Shown: one piece after another, positions 8,073-15,815 of the stretch
How the letters are laid out: the number at the start of each line of letters is the position of its first letter
How positions within the stretch are numbered: position 1 is the first letter of the stretch
Assembly: GCF_001418135.1 (NCBI RefSeq)
Contig: NZ_LIPQ01000046.1
Coordinates: 1 to 59,561 of the forward strand
DNA from: Streptomyces aureus
Lineage (GTDB): Bacteria > Actinomycetota > Actinomycetes > Streptomycetales > Streptomycetaceae
Direction: 5' to 3'
DNA length: 59,561 nt
Notes under the pieces: model-generated
Seen by the model: only the letters and a program-made list of their open reading frames with translations
Database searches by the model: none
What the model was told of the DNA's origin: nothing
Made by a program: the position numbers and the translations under genes

Positions 8073-9032
8073 TCATCCGACCGGCCGACCGGCCACCTTC
8101 TCCTCCAGGTCGCCGAACACCAACTCGCTGTTGAGCGCGGCCGCGGCGCGGTAGCCCCGGCTCACCGCGTTGACCACCTGCTCCTGCGGACCGGTCACGT
8201 TGCCGGCCGCCCACACGCCCGGCACGCTCGTCCGCCCCGCCTCGTCCACCACCACGAACTCCCCGAAGGGGGTCTCGCGCAGCTCCGCGCCCAGCTGCCG
8301 CAGCACCCCGTCGCGGGCCGCCAGGCGGGTGGCCGCCGCGAAGACCACCGAGCGGGCCACGGTCCGACCGTCGGCGAGCCGTACCCCGGTCAGCCGTTCG
8401 CCCTCCACCGTGAACCCCGCCACCTCGCCCCGCTCGACCCGGACGCCCGCCGCGTCCAGGAGTGCCGCCTCGTGCTCCGACGGTTCGGCCGAGGTGTGCA
8501 GGAACAGGGTCACGTCCTTCGACCAGTGCGCCACCATCAGCGCCTGGTGCGCGGGCATCGTCGGATGCGCGATCACCCCGAAGGCCTCGTCGCGGACCTC
8601 CCAGCCGTGGCAGTACGGGCAGTGCAGCACGTCCCGTCCCCACCGCTCGGCCAGTCCGTCGATCACGGGGAGCTCGTCCACGAGCCCCGTGGTGACGACG
8701 AGCCGTCGCGCGCCGACCGTCTGCCCGTCCGCCAGGGTGAGGACGAACCCGCCGTTCCCGTCCGGTGCCGCGCCCGTCACCTCGCCGGTCCGCAGCTCGA
8801 CGCCGTACCCGGCGATCTCGGCCCGGCCTGCCGCCAGGTAGTCGGCGGGGTTCATGCCGTCCCGGGACAGGACGCCCTGCATGTGCGCGGTGGGCGCGTT
8901 CCGGGGCTCTCCGGCGTCGACGACCAGGGTCCGGCGCCGCGACCGGCCCAGCACCAGGGCGGCGCTGAGCCCGGCCGCGCCCCCGCCGACCACCACTGCC
9001 TCGTACGCGTTGTTCTCCAGGTGTGCGTTCAT
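8073..9032 (-). CDS. Thioredoxin reductase-like FAD/NAD(P) oxidoreductase
   Basis: Flavoprotein disulfide reductase of the low-molecular-weight TrxR-like class, 319 residues. It has the FAD-binding VVVGGGAAGLSAAL near residue 13-26, a redox-active CPYCHG pair in the middle (about residue 147), an NAD(P)-binding segment, and the C-terminal GVWAAGNVTGPQEQVVNAVSRG flavin segment. The CPYCHG form is typical of the stand-alone branch often next to XRE-cupin regulators in Streptomyces, as here: the regulator starts 66 bases away in the opposite direction. Its partner is unknown; it may reduce a small thiol protein or make a disulfide. A GCAAG/CTTGC inverted repeat in the shared promoter is the likely control site. 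Confidence 0.85.
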   Translation of the reverse strand: MNAHLENNAYEAVVVGGGAAGLSAALVLGRSRRRTLVVDAGEPRNAPTAHMQGVLSRDGMNPADYLAAGRAEIAGYGVELRTGEVTGAAPDGNGGFVLTLADGQTVGARRLVVTTGLVDELPVIDGLAERWGRDVLHCPYCHGWEVRDEAFGVIAHPTMPAHQALMVAHWSKDVTLFLHTSAEPSEHEAALLDAAGVRVERGEVAGFTVEGERLTGVRLADGRTVARSVVFAAATRLAARDGVLRQLGAELRETPFGEFVVVDEAGRTSVPGVWAAGNVTGPQEQVVNAVSRGYRAAAALNSELVFGDLEEKVAGRPVG

Positions 9033-9063
9033 GGGCCGAGCGTCACCCGAGTCCCCGAGATGA

Positions 9064-9077
9064 GCAAGTGAGCTTGC
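9064..9077. promoter_or_regulatory. GCAAG-N4-CTTGC inverted repeat, candidate XRE operator
   Basis: Perfect 5-bp inverted repeat with a TGAG spacer in the 66-bp divergent region between the flavoprotein and the XRE-cupin gene. Position and symmetry suit control of both genes by the XRE-cupin protein; binding is inferred. Confidence 0.5.
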
Positions 9078-9098
9078 CGTTTCTGCAAAACTGGACGT

Positions 9099-9689
9099 AT
9101 GACCGAAGACGAACGCATCGACGCCGTGCTCAACGAGGTCGGCCCCCGCCTCCGCCGGGTCCGCCGCGACCGCGGGGTGACCCTGGCCGAGCTCTCCGCG
9201 GACACCGGAATCTCGGTGAGCACCCTCTCCCGGCTGGAGTCCGGGCAGCGCAAGCCGAGCCTCGAACTGCTCCTCCCGCTCGCCCGCGCCCACCAGGTCG
9301 CGCTCGACGAACTGGTCGGCGCCCCGGCGACGGGCGACCCCCGGATCCGGGCCAGGCCCATCGTGCGGTACGGCCGCACGATGTACCCGCTGACCCGGCA
9401 GCCCGGCGGTCTCCAGGCGTACAAGGTCGTCCAGGAGAAGCCGCAGCAGGAGGAGCCGGAGCCGCGGGTCCACGAGGGCTACGAATGGCTGTACGTGCTC
9501 TCGGGGAGGCTCCGGCTCGTCCTCGGGGAGCACGACGTCGTCCTCGGCCCCGGCGAGGCGGCCGAGTTCGACACCCGCGTCCCGCACTGGTTCGGTCCGA
9601 CGCCCGACGGCCCGGTGGAGTTCCTCAGCCTGTACGGGCCGCAGGGGGAGCGGATGCACGTCCGCGCCCGCCCGAAGAAGTCCGGCTGA
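9099..9689 (+). CDS. XRE-family regulator with C-terminal cupin domain
   Basis: DNA-binding regulator of 196 residues. The N-terminal helix-turn-helix spans about 17-72 (LRRVRRDRGVTLAELSADTG, then ISVSTLSRLESGQRKPSLEL). The C-terminal half is a small cupin barrel (about 110-190) with HEGYEWLYVLSGRLRLVLG and the PGEAAEFDTRVPHWFG segment, which would bind a small effector or metal. The layout is standard for HTH-cupin proteins that control neighbouring metabolic or redox genes. It diverges from the TrxR-like gene, so that gene is its most likely target. The ATG start follows AAAACTGGACGT, without a good ribosome site, so the message may be leaderless or nearly so. Confidence 0.88.
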   Translation: MTEDERIDAVLNEVGPRLRRVRRDRGVTLAELSADTGISVSTLSRLESGQRKPSLELLLPLARAHQVALDELVGAPATGDPRIRARPIVRYGRTMYPLTRQPGGLQAYKVVQEKPQQEEPEPRVHEGYEWLYVLSGRLRLVLGEHDVVLGPGEAAEFDTRVPHWFGPTPDGPVEFLSLYGPQGERMHVRARPKKSG

Positions 9690-9706
9690 GCGGTTCCCCT
9701 CGGATC

Positions 9707-9723
9707 AAGCGACCGCTTAGTAT
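9707..9723 (+). promoter_or_regulatory. AAGCG-AC-CGCTT palindrome overlapping a TAGTAT -10 box
   Basis: A 12-bp palindrome at 9707-9718 runs directly into TAGTAT (9718-9723), a good -10 hexamer, 35 bp before the first gene of the oxidoreductase/acyl-CoA dehydrogenase operon. A TetR-type repressor site is a reasonable guess; no such regulator is adjacent. Confidence 0.45.
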
Positions 9724-9757
9724 GCCACCGACCACTCGGTACGGAGGAGGCTTCCGG

Positions 9758-10726
9758 ATGCAGGCATGGCGTGTGTACGAGAACGGGGAACCGCGCGCGG
9801 TGATGCGCCGCGAGGAGGTGGCGCCGCCCACGCCCGGCGACGGCCAGGTCCTCCTCAAGGTCCGCGCCGCGAACGTCAACTTCCCCGACGCGCTGCTCTG
9901 CCGCGGCCACTACCAGATCCGCCCCCCGCTGCCCTTCACCCCCGGCGTGGAGGTCTGCGCCGAGACCGAGGACGGCCGCAGGGTCATCACCACCGCGGCC
10001 CTCCCGCACGGCGGCTTCGCCGACCACGTCCTCGCCGACGCCGCCGGGCTGCTCCCCGCCCCCGAGTCGCTCGACGACGCGGAGGCCGCCGCGCTCCACA
10101 TCGGCTACCAGACCGGCTGGTTTGGCCTGCACCGCCGCGCCGCCCTCCAGGAGGGCGAGACCCTCCTGGTCCACGCGGCGGCCGGCGGCGTCGGCAGCGC
10201 CGCCGTCCAGCTCGGCAAGGCCGCCGGCGCCACCGTCATCGGAGTCGTCGGCGGACCGGAGAAGGCCGCCGTCGCCCGCGCGCTCGGCTGCGACGTGGTG
10301 ATCGACCGACGCTCGGAGGACGTCGTCGCCGCCGTCAAGGCCGCGACCGGTGGCCGCGGCGCCGACGTGATCTACGACCCCGTCGGCGGCGAGGCCTACC
10401 AGCAGTCCGCGAAGTGCGTCGCCTTCGAGGGCCGGATCGTGATCGTCGGCTTCGCGAGCGGCACGGTCCCGGCGCCCGCCCTCAACCACGCCCTGGTGAA
10501 GAGCTACTCGATCCTCGGCCTCCACTGGGGCCTCTACGCGGCGAAGGACCCGGCCTCGATCGGCCGCTGCCACGAGGCCCTCACGGCCTACGCGGCCAAG
10601 GGCCTCATCAGGCCCCTCATCGGCGAGCGCGTCCCCTTCGCCGGCGCGGCGGACGCCGTCCAGCGGGTCGCCGACGGCACCACCACCGGCCGCCTGGTCG
10701 TCCTCCCGGAAGGAGTCCACGCATGA
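9758..10726 (+). CDS. NADPH:quinone oxidoreductase-like MDR family protein
   Basis: Zinc-independent medium-chain dehydrogenase/reductase of 322 residues, probably an NADPH-dependent quinone or enone (enoyl) reductase. The N-terminal GroES-like part contains VRAANVNFPDALLCRGHYQ and PFTPGVEVCAET; the nucleotide-binding part has LLVHAAAGGVGSAAVQLGKAAG. No structural or catalytic zinc cysteines are seen. ATG 9758 follows a strong GGAGGAGG at 9743-9750. Its stop overlaps the next ATG (ATGA), so it forms an operon with two acyl-CoA dehydrogenases; reduction of an acyl-CoA-derived enone is one possible role. Confidence 0.87.
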   Translation: MQAWRVYENGEPRAVMRREEVAPPTPGDGQVLLKVRAANVNFPDALLCRGHYQIRPPLPFTPGVEVCAETEDGRRVITTAALPHGGFADHVLADAAGLLPAPESLDDAEAAALHIGYQTGWFGLHRRAALQEGETLLVHAAAGGVGSAAVQLGKAAGATVIGVVGGPEKAAVARALGCDVVIDRRSEDVVAAVKAATGGRGADVIYDPVGGEAYQQSAKCVAFEGRIVIVGFASGTVPAPALNHALVKSYSILGLHWGLYAAKDPASIGRCHEALTAYAAKGLIRPLIGERVPFAGAADAVQRVADGTTTGRLVVLPEGVHA

Positions 10727-11904
10727 CCGACGCCGAGGAACTCCGCGTACGCACCCGGAAGTTGCTGGACGAGCACCCGCCCGCCACCACCGACCGCACC
10801 GACTTCCTGCGCGCCCGCTTCGACGCCGGCCTCGCCTGGGTGCACTACCCCGTCGGCCTCGGCGGACTGGACGCGCCCCGCGCGCTCCAGACCGTCGTCG
10901 ACGCCGAACTCGCCGCAGCCGGCGCCCCCGACAACGACCCGCGCAAGATCGGCATCGGCCTGGGCATGGCGGCCCCCACCGTCCTCGCCCACGGCACCGA
11001 CGAGGTCAGGCGGCGCTTCCTCCGCCCGCTGTGGGTCGGCGAGGAGGTCTGGTGCCAGCTGTTCAGCGAGCCCGGGGCCGGATCCGACCTCGCCGCGCTC
11101 GCCACCCGGGCCGTCCGCGACGGCGAGGACTGGGTGGTGGACGGGCAGAAGGTGTGGACGTCCAGCGCCCACACGGCCCGCTGGGCCATCCTCATCGCCC
11201 GCACCGACCCGGACGCACCCAAGCACCGGGGCATCACCTACTTCGTCTGCGACATGACCGACCCCGGCGTCGAGGTCCGGCCGTTGCGCCAGATCACCGG
11301 CGAGGCCGAGTTCAACGAGGTCTTCCTCACCGGCGTCCGCATCCCCGACGCCCACCGCCTCGGCGAGGTCGGCGACGGCTGGCGGGTCGCCCAGACCACC
11401 CTCATGAACGAGCGGGTCTCCATCGGCGGAGCCCGTATCCCCCGCGAGGGCGGCATGATCGGGAAGGTCGCCACGACCTGGCGCGAGCGCCCCGGGCTGC
11501 GCACCCACGAACTGCACCGGCGCCTCCTGGACCACTGGGTCGACGCCGAGGTCGCCCGGCTCGCCGGGGAGCGGCTCCGCCAGCAGCTCGTCGCGGGCCG
11601 CCCCGGCCCCGAGGGCAGCGCCATGAAGCTCGCGTTCGCCCGCCTCAACCAGGCCATCAGCGGCCTTGAGGTCGAACTGCTGGGCGACGAGGGGCTGTTG
11701 TACGGGGAATGGGAGATGCGCCGCCCCGAACTCGTCGACTTCACCGGCCGCGACGCCGGCTACCGCTATCTGCGGTCCAAGGGCAACTCGATCGAGGGCG
11801 GCACCAGCGAGGTGCTGCTCAACATCGTCGCCGAGCGGGTCCTGGGCCTGCCGCCCGAGCCCCGTAACGACAAGGACGTCGCCTGGAAGGACCTCGCCCG
11901 ATGA
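10723..11904 (+). CDS. Acyl-CoA dehydrogenase (large-subunit type)
   Basis: FAD-dependent acyl-CoA dehydrogenase of 393 residues. Diagnostic pieces are the flavin-binding QLFSEPGAGSDLAALATRA and GQKVWTSSAHTARWAILIAR segments in the middle domain. The C-terminal GNSIEGGTSEVLLNIVAERVLGLP is where these enzymes bind FAD across the dimer. The N-terminal helical domain is short. It overlaps genes on both sides by four bases and is followed by a second, more divergent family member. In actinobacteria such adjacent unlike pairs can make alpha2-beta2 heterotetramers that oxidise steroid or branched acyl-CoA side chains; that is inference here. Confidence 0.9.
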   Translation: MTDAEELRVRTRKLLDEHPPATTDRTDFLRARFDAGLAWVHYPVGLGGLDAPRALQTVVDAELAAAGAPDNDPRKIGIGLGMAAPTVLAHGTDEVRRRFLRPLWVGEEVWCQLFSEPGAGSDLAALATRAVRDGEDWVVDGQKVWTSSAHTARWAILIARTDPDAPKHRGITYFVCDMTDPGVEVRPLRQITGEAEFNEVFLTGVRIPDAHRLGEVGDGWRVAQTTLMNERVSIGGARIPREGGMIGKVATTWRERPGLRTHELHRRLLDHWVDAEVARLAGERLRQQLVAGRPGPEGSAMKLAFARLNQAISGLEVELLGDEGLLYGEWEMRRPELVDFTGRDAGYRYLRSKGNSIEGGTSEVLLNIVAERVLGLPPEPRNDKDVAWKDLAR

Positions 11905-13007
11905 CGGAATCGTCCGAACTGACGGAACAGCCGCTCGACCTCCTCTACTCCGAGACCGAGGACGACCTGCGGGCCGCCGTCCGCGCCCTGCTCGCCGACC
12001 GGGCCGGCCATCAGGCCCTCCTCGGCCGGATCGAGACGGACAGCCCCTACGTCCCCGGCCTGTGGAAGTCACTCGCGGGCGACATCGGCGTCGCCGGACT
12101 CCTCGTCCCGGAGAAGCTCGGCGGCCAGGGCGCGAGCCACCGTGAGGCCGCCGTCGTCCTGGAGGAGCTGGGCCGGGCGGTGACCCCGATGCCCTACCTC
12201 ACGAGCGCGGTGGTGGCCACCGAGACCCTGCTCGCCCTGGAGGGGGAGAACGACGCGGCGGCCGGACTGCTCGCGGATCTCGCGGGCGGCCGCACGGTCG
12301 TGGCCCTCGCCGTACCGCTGTCGACGGCGCCCGACGCGGAGCTCCCGCTCGGTGAGCGGGTCGCGGCGGTCGCCGACGCCACCGCCGCCGACGCGTTCCT
12401 CGTCCTGCGGGCCGACGGTCTGTACGCCGTACCCGCCGACGAGGCGACCGTCGAGCCGCAGACCCCGCTCGACCTGACGCGTCCGCTGGCCGCGGTCACC
12501 ACCGGCGCCGGGAGCGGCGCCCGGCTCGCGGGCCCCGGCCCGGCCCGCGCGGCGGTCCGGCGCGGACTGCTCGCCGGGGCCGGGCTCCTCGCCTCGGAGC
12601 AGCTCGGCCTCGCCGAGTGGTGCCTGGAGGAGACCGTCCGGCACACCCGCGAGCGTCACCAGTTCAACCGGCCGGTCGGCTCCTTCCAGGCACTCAAGCA
12701 CCGGATGGCCCAGCTCTGGCTGGACCTGGTCGGGGCCCGGGCGGCGGCCCGCGCCGCCGCCGACGCCCTCGCCACCGGCAGCGCGGACGCCCCGCTGATC
12801 GTGGCCGTGGCGCAGGCGTACTGCTCCAGGACCGCCGTCCGGGCCGCCGAGGAGTGCGTACAGCTGCACGGCGGGATCGGGATGACCTGGGAGCACCCGG
12901 CGCACCTGGCGCTGAAGCGGGCCAAGTCGGACCAGATCGCGCTCGGCTCCACGGGCCGGCACCAGGACGCGATCGCCGCCCTGGTCGGCCTGGCGCCGCC
13001 GGCCTAG
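11901..13007 (+). CDS. Acyl-CoA dehydrogenase-like partner subunit
   Basis: Second acyl-CoA dehydrogenase fold protein, 368 residues. The N-terminal helical domain contains LAGDIGVAGLLVPEKLGGQG; the C-terminal domain contains RHQFNRPVGSFQALKHRMAQ and CVQLHGGIGMTWEHPAHLALKRA, both strongly conserved in the family. The middle beta domain is reduced: the EPGAGSD-type flavin loop of the first subunit is missing and replaced by an Ala-rich segment (about 110-190). This fits a heteromer in which only one subunit type carries the complete site. The ATGA overlap with the preceding gene supports coupled synthesis. It ends the operon, followed by a tandem repeat and the nickel-importer promoter. Confidence 0.87.
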   Translation: MTESSELTEQPLDLLYSETEDDLRAAVRALLADRAGHQALLGRIETDSPYVPGLWKSLAGDIGVAGLLVPEKLGGQGASHREAAVVLEELGRAVTPMPYLTSAVVATETLLALEGENDAAAGLLADLAGGRTVVALAVPLSTAPDAELPLGERVAAVADATAADAFLVLRADGLYAVPADEATVEPQTPLDLTRPLAAVTTGAGSGARLAGPGPARAAVRRGLLAGAGLLASEQLGLAEWCLEETVRHTRERHQFNRPVGSFQALKHRMAQLWLDLVGARAAARAAADALATGSADAPLIVAVAQAYCSRTAVRAAEECVQLHGGIGMTWEHPAHLALKRAKSDQIALGSTGRHQDAIAALVGLAPPA

Positions 13008-13100
13008 CCGACGCGGCGCCGCCCTCCTGGCCGGACGCGGCGCCGCTCTCCTGGCCGGACGCGGTGCCGCCCTCCTGTCCACGCGGCGCCGCCCTCCCGG
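13008..13100. repeat. Four imperfect tandem copies of a ~24-bp unit
   Basis: Immediately after the acyl-CoA dehydrogenase stop, the unit CCGGACGCGGCGCCGCCCTC plus CTGG recurs at 13008-13030, 13031-13054, 13055-13078 and 13079-13100 with one to three changes each. It lies outside any accepted gene. It looks like a minisatellite grown by slippage; a transcription-terminating role cannot be excluded because each unit contains the GGCGCC palindrome. Confidence 0.7.
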
Positions 13101-13159
13101 CCGGCCTGATGCCCCGTGTAAGGGGCCGCCGCGCCCACACCCCTTTACATACTGTTTAA

Positions 13160-13176
13160 TTGCAAGCTGTTCGCAA
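13160..13176 (+). promoter_or_regulatory. Nur-box-like operator (TTGCAA-N5-TCGCAA)
   Basis: The 17 bases match the Streptomyces nickel-regulator (Nur, Fur family) consensus that I recall as tTGCaa-N5-ttGCAA, with one mismatch in the second half. It sits in an AT-rich island 33 bp upstream of the binding-protein start. An overlapping CTGTT-N6-AACAG inverted repeat (13167-13182) is also present. This site is the main reason for calling the downstream importer a nickel system. Confidence 0.6.
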
Positions 13177-13209
13177 TAACAGTTGATCTCCAAAAGGGGT
13201 GTGGACCCG

Positions 13210-14826
13210 ATGACCGCCCGATTCCTCCGCGGCACGGCCGCCGCGACGCTCGCGGGGGCCACCGCCCTCACCGCGGCGGCCTGCACGAACCCCGGCTCCA
13301 CCGCCGGGGCCTCCGGCGGACCCAAGGATTCCGCGGTCGTCGGCATCGCCTACGAGCCCGAGACCCTCAGCCCCCTCCTCGGCTACGGCAAGGACGGCAA
13401 CTCCAAGATCTTCGACGGGCTCCTCGCCTTCGACGCCGACATGAAGCTGAAGCCGGCCCTCGCCACCGAGCTGCCGCACGTCTCCGACGGCGGGCTCACC
13501 TACACGTACACCCTCCGCGACGGGGTCACCTTCAGCGACGGCGCCCCGTTCACGGCCAAGGACGTCGTCTTCACCTACCGGACGATCCTCGACCCGAAGA
13601 CGAACAACGCCTCGCGCACCGAGCTCGACGCCCTCAAGAGCGTCGAGGCGGTCGGCGACGACACCGTCGTCTTCCACCTCAAGTACCCCTACGCGCCCTT
13701 CGCCGAGCGCACCGTCCACGCCATCGCCCCCGAGCACGTCGCCGCGAAGCAGGACGTCAACACCGGCGCCTTCACCACCAGGCCGACAGGCACCGGCCCG
13801 TACGTCCTCACCGGCTGGTCCAAGGGCGAGAAGCTCACCTTCAAGGCCAACCCGACCTACTGGAACGGCGCGCCCGCGGTGAAGAAGTTCACCATGGCGA
13901 TCATCAAGGACGACGACGTCCGTGCCACCCGGCTCCGCGCCGGCGACCTCGACGGCGCCGTCCTGCCGCCCAACCTCGCCGCCGGATTCAAGGGCGACCA
14001 GACGAAGAAGACCTGGCGGGCGAAGACCTACGACTACCGCACGGTCACCCTGCCCACCCACAACAAGGTCGCCGGCGACACCGACGTCCGCCGCGCCCTC
14101 GACATCGCCGTCGACCGGCAGGCCATGGTCGACAAGATCCTCGAAGGAGCCGGGAAGCCCGCCTACGGGCCCGTCCCCACCGACAGCCCCTGGTTCGCGA
14201 AGGGCACCGAGCGCCGCCACGACCTCGCCGGCGCGCAGAAGATCCTCGACGAGGCAGGCTGGAAGCCCGGCCCCGACGGCATCCGCGTCAAGAACGGCGT
14301 CCGCGCCGCCTTCCCGCTCTGGTACCTCTCCGGCGACAAACTCCGCCAGGACCACGCCCTCGCGTACGCCTCCGACGCCAAGAAGGCCGGCATCGACATC
14401 ACCGCCCAGGCCGGCACCTGGGAGGTCATCGAGCCCCGGATGAAGACCGACGCCGTCCTCGCGGGCGGCGGAGCACCCGGCGACCCCGACTTCGACCAGT
14501 ACCTGCTCCTGAAGTCGGACCTCGCAGGCGACGGCTTCAACAACATGGCCTGGTACACCGACAAGACCGTCGACCGCGCCCTCGACGAGGGCCGCCGCAC
14601 GAACGACCTCACCAAGCGCCGCGCCGCGTACGACACCGTCCAGCGCGCACTGGTGAAGAACCCCGGCTACACCTTCCTCACCCACATCGACCACCTCTAC
14701 GTCGTCAACGACGCCTGGGACGGGCCGAGCACCCAGACCGAGCCGCACGACCACGGCCTGGCCTCCGGTCCCTGGTGGAACGTCGAGAGCTGGAAGCCGA
14801 AGACCGCCGGAGCGACGAAGAAGTGA
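13210..14826 (+). CDS. nikA: Nickel/peptide-type ABC importer substrate-binding lipoprotein
   Basis: SBP_bac_5 family receptor of 538 residues, with a basic leader, hydrophobic core and a relaxed lipobox ending at Cys25 (LTAAAC). The mature protein has the family opening (VVGIAYEPETLSPLLGYG), the LTYTYTLRDGVTFSDGAPFT region, and TGPYVLTGWSKGEKLTFKAN. The C-terminus has a His cluster, EPHDHG near residues 515-520, possibly relevant to metal binding. The family covers oligopeptide, dipeptide and nickel importers; the Nur-like box upstream favours nickel. ATG 13210 is used because AAAAGGGG lies ten bases upstream; a GTG nine bases earlier is too near that site. GTGA overlap with the first permease. 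Confidence 0.75.
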   Translation: MTARFLRGTAAATLAGATALTAAACTNPGSTAGASGGPKDSAVVGIAYEPETLSPLLGYGKDGNSKIFDGLLAFDADMKLKPALATELPHVSDGGLTYTYTLRDGVTFSDGAPFTAKDVVFTYRTILDPKTNNASRTELDALKSVEAVGDDTVVFHLKYPYAPFAERTVHAIAPEHVAAKQDVNTGAFTTRPTGTGPYVLTGWSKGEKLTFKANPTYWNGAPAVKKFTMAIIKDDDVRATRLRAGDLDGAVLPPNLAAGFKGDQTKKTWRAKTYDYRTVTLPTHNKVAGDTDVRRALDIAVDRQAMVDKILEGAGKPAYGPVPTDSPWFAKGTERRHDLAGAQKILDEAGWKPGPDGIRVKNGVRAAFPLWYLSGDKLRQDHALAYASDAKKAGIDITAQAGTWEVIEPRMKTDAVLAGGGAPGDPDFDQYLLLKSDLAGDGFNNMAWYTDKTVDRALDEGRRTNDLTKRRAAYDTVQRALVKNPGYTFLTHIDHLYVVNDAWDGPSTQTEPHDHGLASGPWWNVESWKPKTAGATKK

Positions 14827-15815
14827 AGCGCCGCCTCCCCTGGGGGCCCATGGCCCGGATGACGGGACGGCGCGCCTTGGCCGCCGTCCCCGTCCTCCTC
14901 GCCGTCACCTTCGCGGTGTTCGCCGTCGCCGAAGCCTCCCCGTTCGACCCCGTCAAGGCCTACGCCGGCACCGCCGGGCTCACCGCCTCGCAGGAGAACC
15001 TCGACCAGCTCCGCGCCAACCTCGGCGTCGACCGGCCCCTCCTGACCCGCTGGTGGGAGTGGCTCACCTCCGCCCTCACCGGCGACCTCGGCGACTCCGC
15101 CGTCATGCGCAGGCCCGTGGCCGAGGTCATCGGCGAGCGCCTCGGCTGGTCCGTCCTCCTCGCCGTCACCGCGTTCCTCGTGGCCATCGCCCTCGGCACC
15201 CTCCTCGGCGTCCTCGCCGGGCGCCGCCGCGGCGGCCTGATCGACCGGACCGTCAGCTCCGTCGCGTACACCCTGGAAGCCGCGCCGGCCTTCTGGCTCG
15301 GCCTCCTCGCCATCTGGTTCTTCGCGCTCAAGCTCGGCGCGCTGCCCGCCGGCGGACTCACCGACACCGCGAGCGACACCGTCACCGCCGACCAGGTCGC
15401 CCGCCACCTCGTGCTGCCCGCGCTCGTCCTCGGCGTCTCCCAGCTGCCGTGGTTCTTCCTGTACGTCCGCCAGGGCGTCGGCGACGCCCTCGACGAGGAC
15501 CCCGTACGCGGCGCCCGCGCCCGCGGCCTGCGCGAACGCACCGTCCTCACCGGCCACGCCCTCCGCTCCGGAATGCTGCCCATGCTCACCCTCATCGGCT
15601 CCCGCGTGCCCGAGCTGATCACCGGCGCCCTGCTCGTGGAGACCGTCTTCAGCTGGCCCGGCATCGCCGCCGCCACCGTCCAGGCCGCCACCTCCGTGGA
15701 CTTCCCGCTGCTCGCCGCGCTCACGGTCCTGGCCACGGCCGCCGTACTCCTCGGGAACCTCCTCTCCGACCTCCTCTACGGACTCGCCGACCCGAGGGTG
15801 GGCTTCGATGGCTGA
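14823..15815 (+). CDS. nikB: Nickel/peptide-type ABC importer permease, first subunit
   Basis: DppB/NikB-type membrane protein of 330 residues. The N-terminal transmembrane helix (about 17-38) is followed by the extracellular LGVDRPLLTRWWEWLTSALTGDLGDS segment that marks this subunit family, shown here in part as LGVDRPLLTRWWEWL. Five more hydrophobic stretches follow. The EAA loop lies near EDPVRGARARGLRERTVL, and the ELITGALLVETVFSWPGI segment is strongly conserved in the family. The GTG start overlaps the nikA stop (GTGA), and its own stop overlaps the next ATG by eight bases. It pairs with the downstream DppC/NikC-type subunit to form the channel. Substrate assignment follows the operon. 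Confidence 0.8.
   Translation: MKRRLPWGPMARMTGRRALAAVPVLLAVTFAVFAVAEASPFDPVKAYAGTAGLTASQENLDQLRANLGVDRPLLTRWWEWLTSALTGDLGDSAVMRRPVAEVIGERLGWSVLLAVTAFLVAIALGTLLGVLAGRRRGGLIDRTVSSVAYTLEAAPAFWLGLLAIWFFALKLGALPAGGLTDTASDTVTADQVARHLVLPALVLGVSQLPWFFLYVRQGVGDALDEDPVRGARARGLRERTVLTGHALRSGMLPMLTLIGSRVPELITGALLVETVFSWPGIAAATVQAATSVDFPLLAALTVLATAAVLLGNLLSDLLYGLADPRVGFDG

Noticed and set aside
13008..13100. Tandem repeats considered as a CRISPR array
   Set aside because: Units are contiguous without unique spacers and no cas genes are present.
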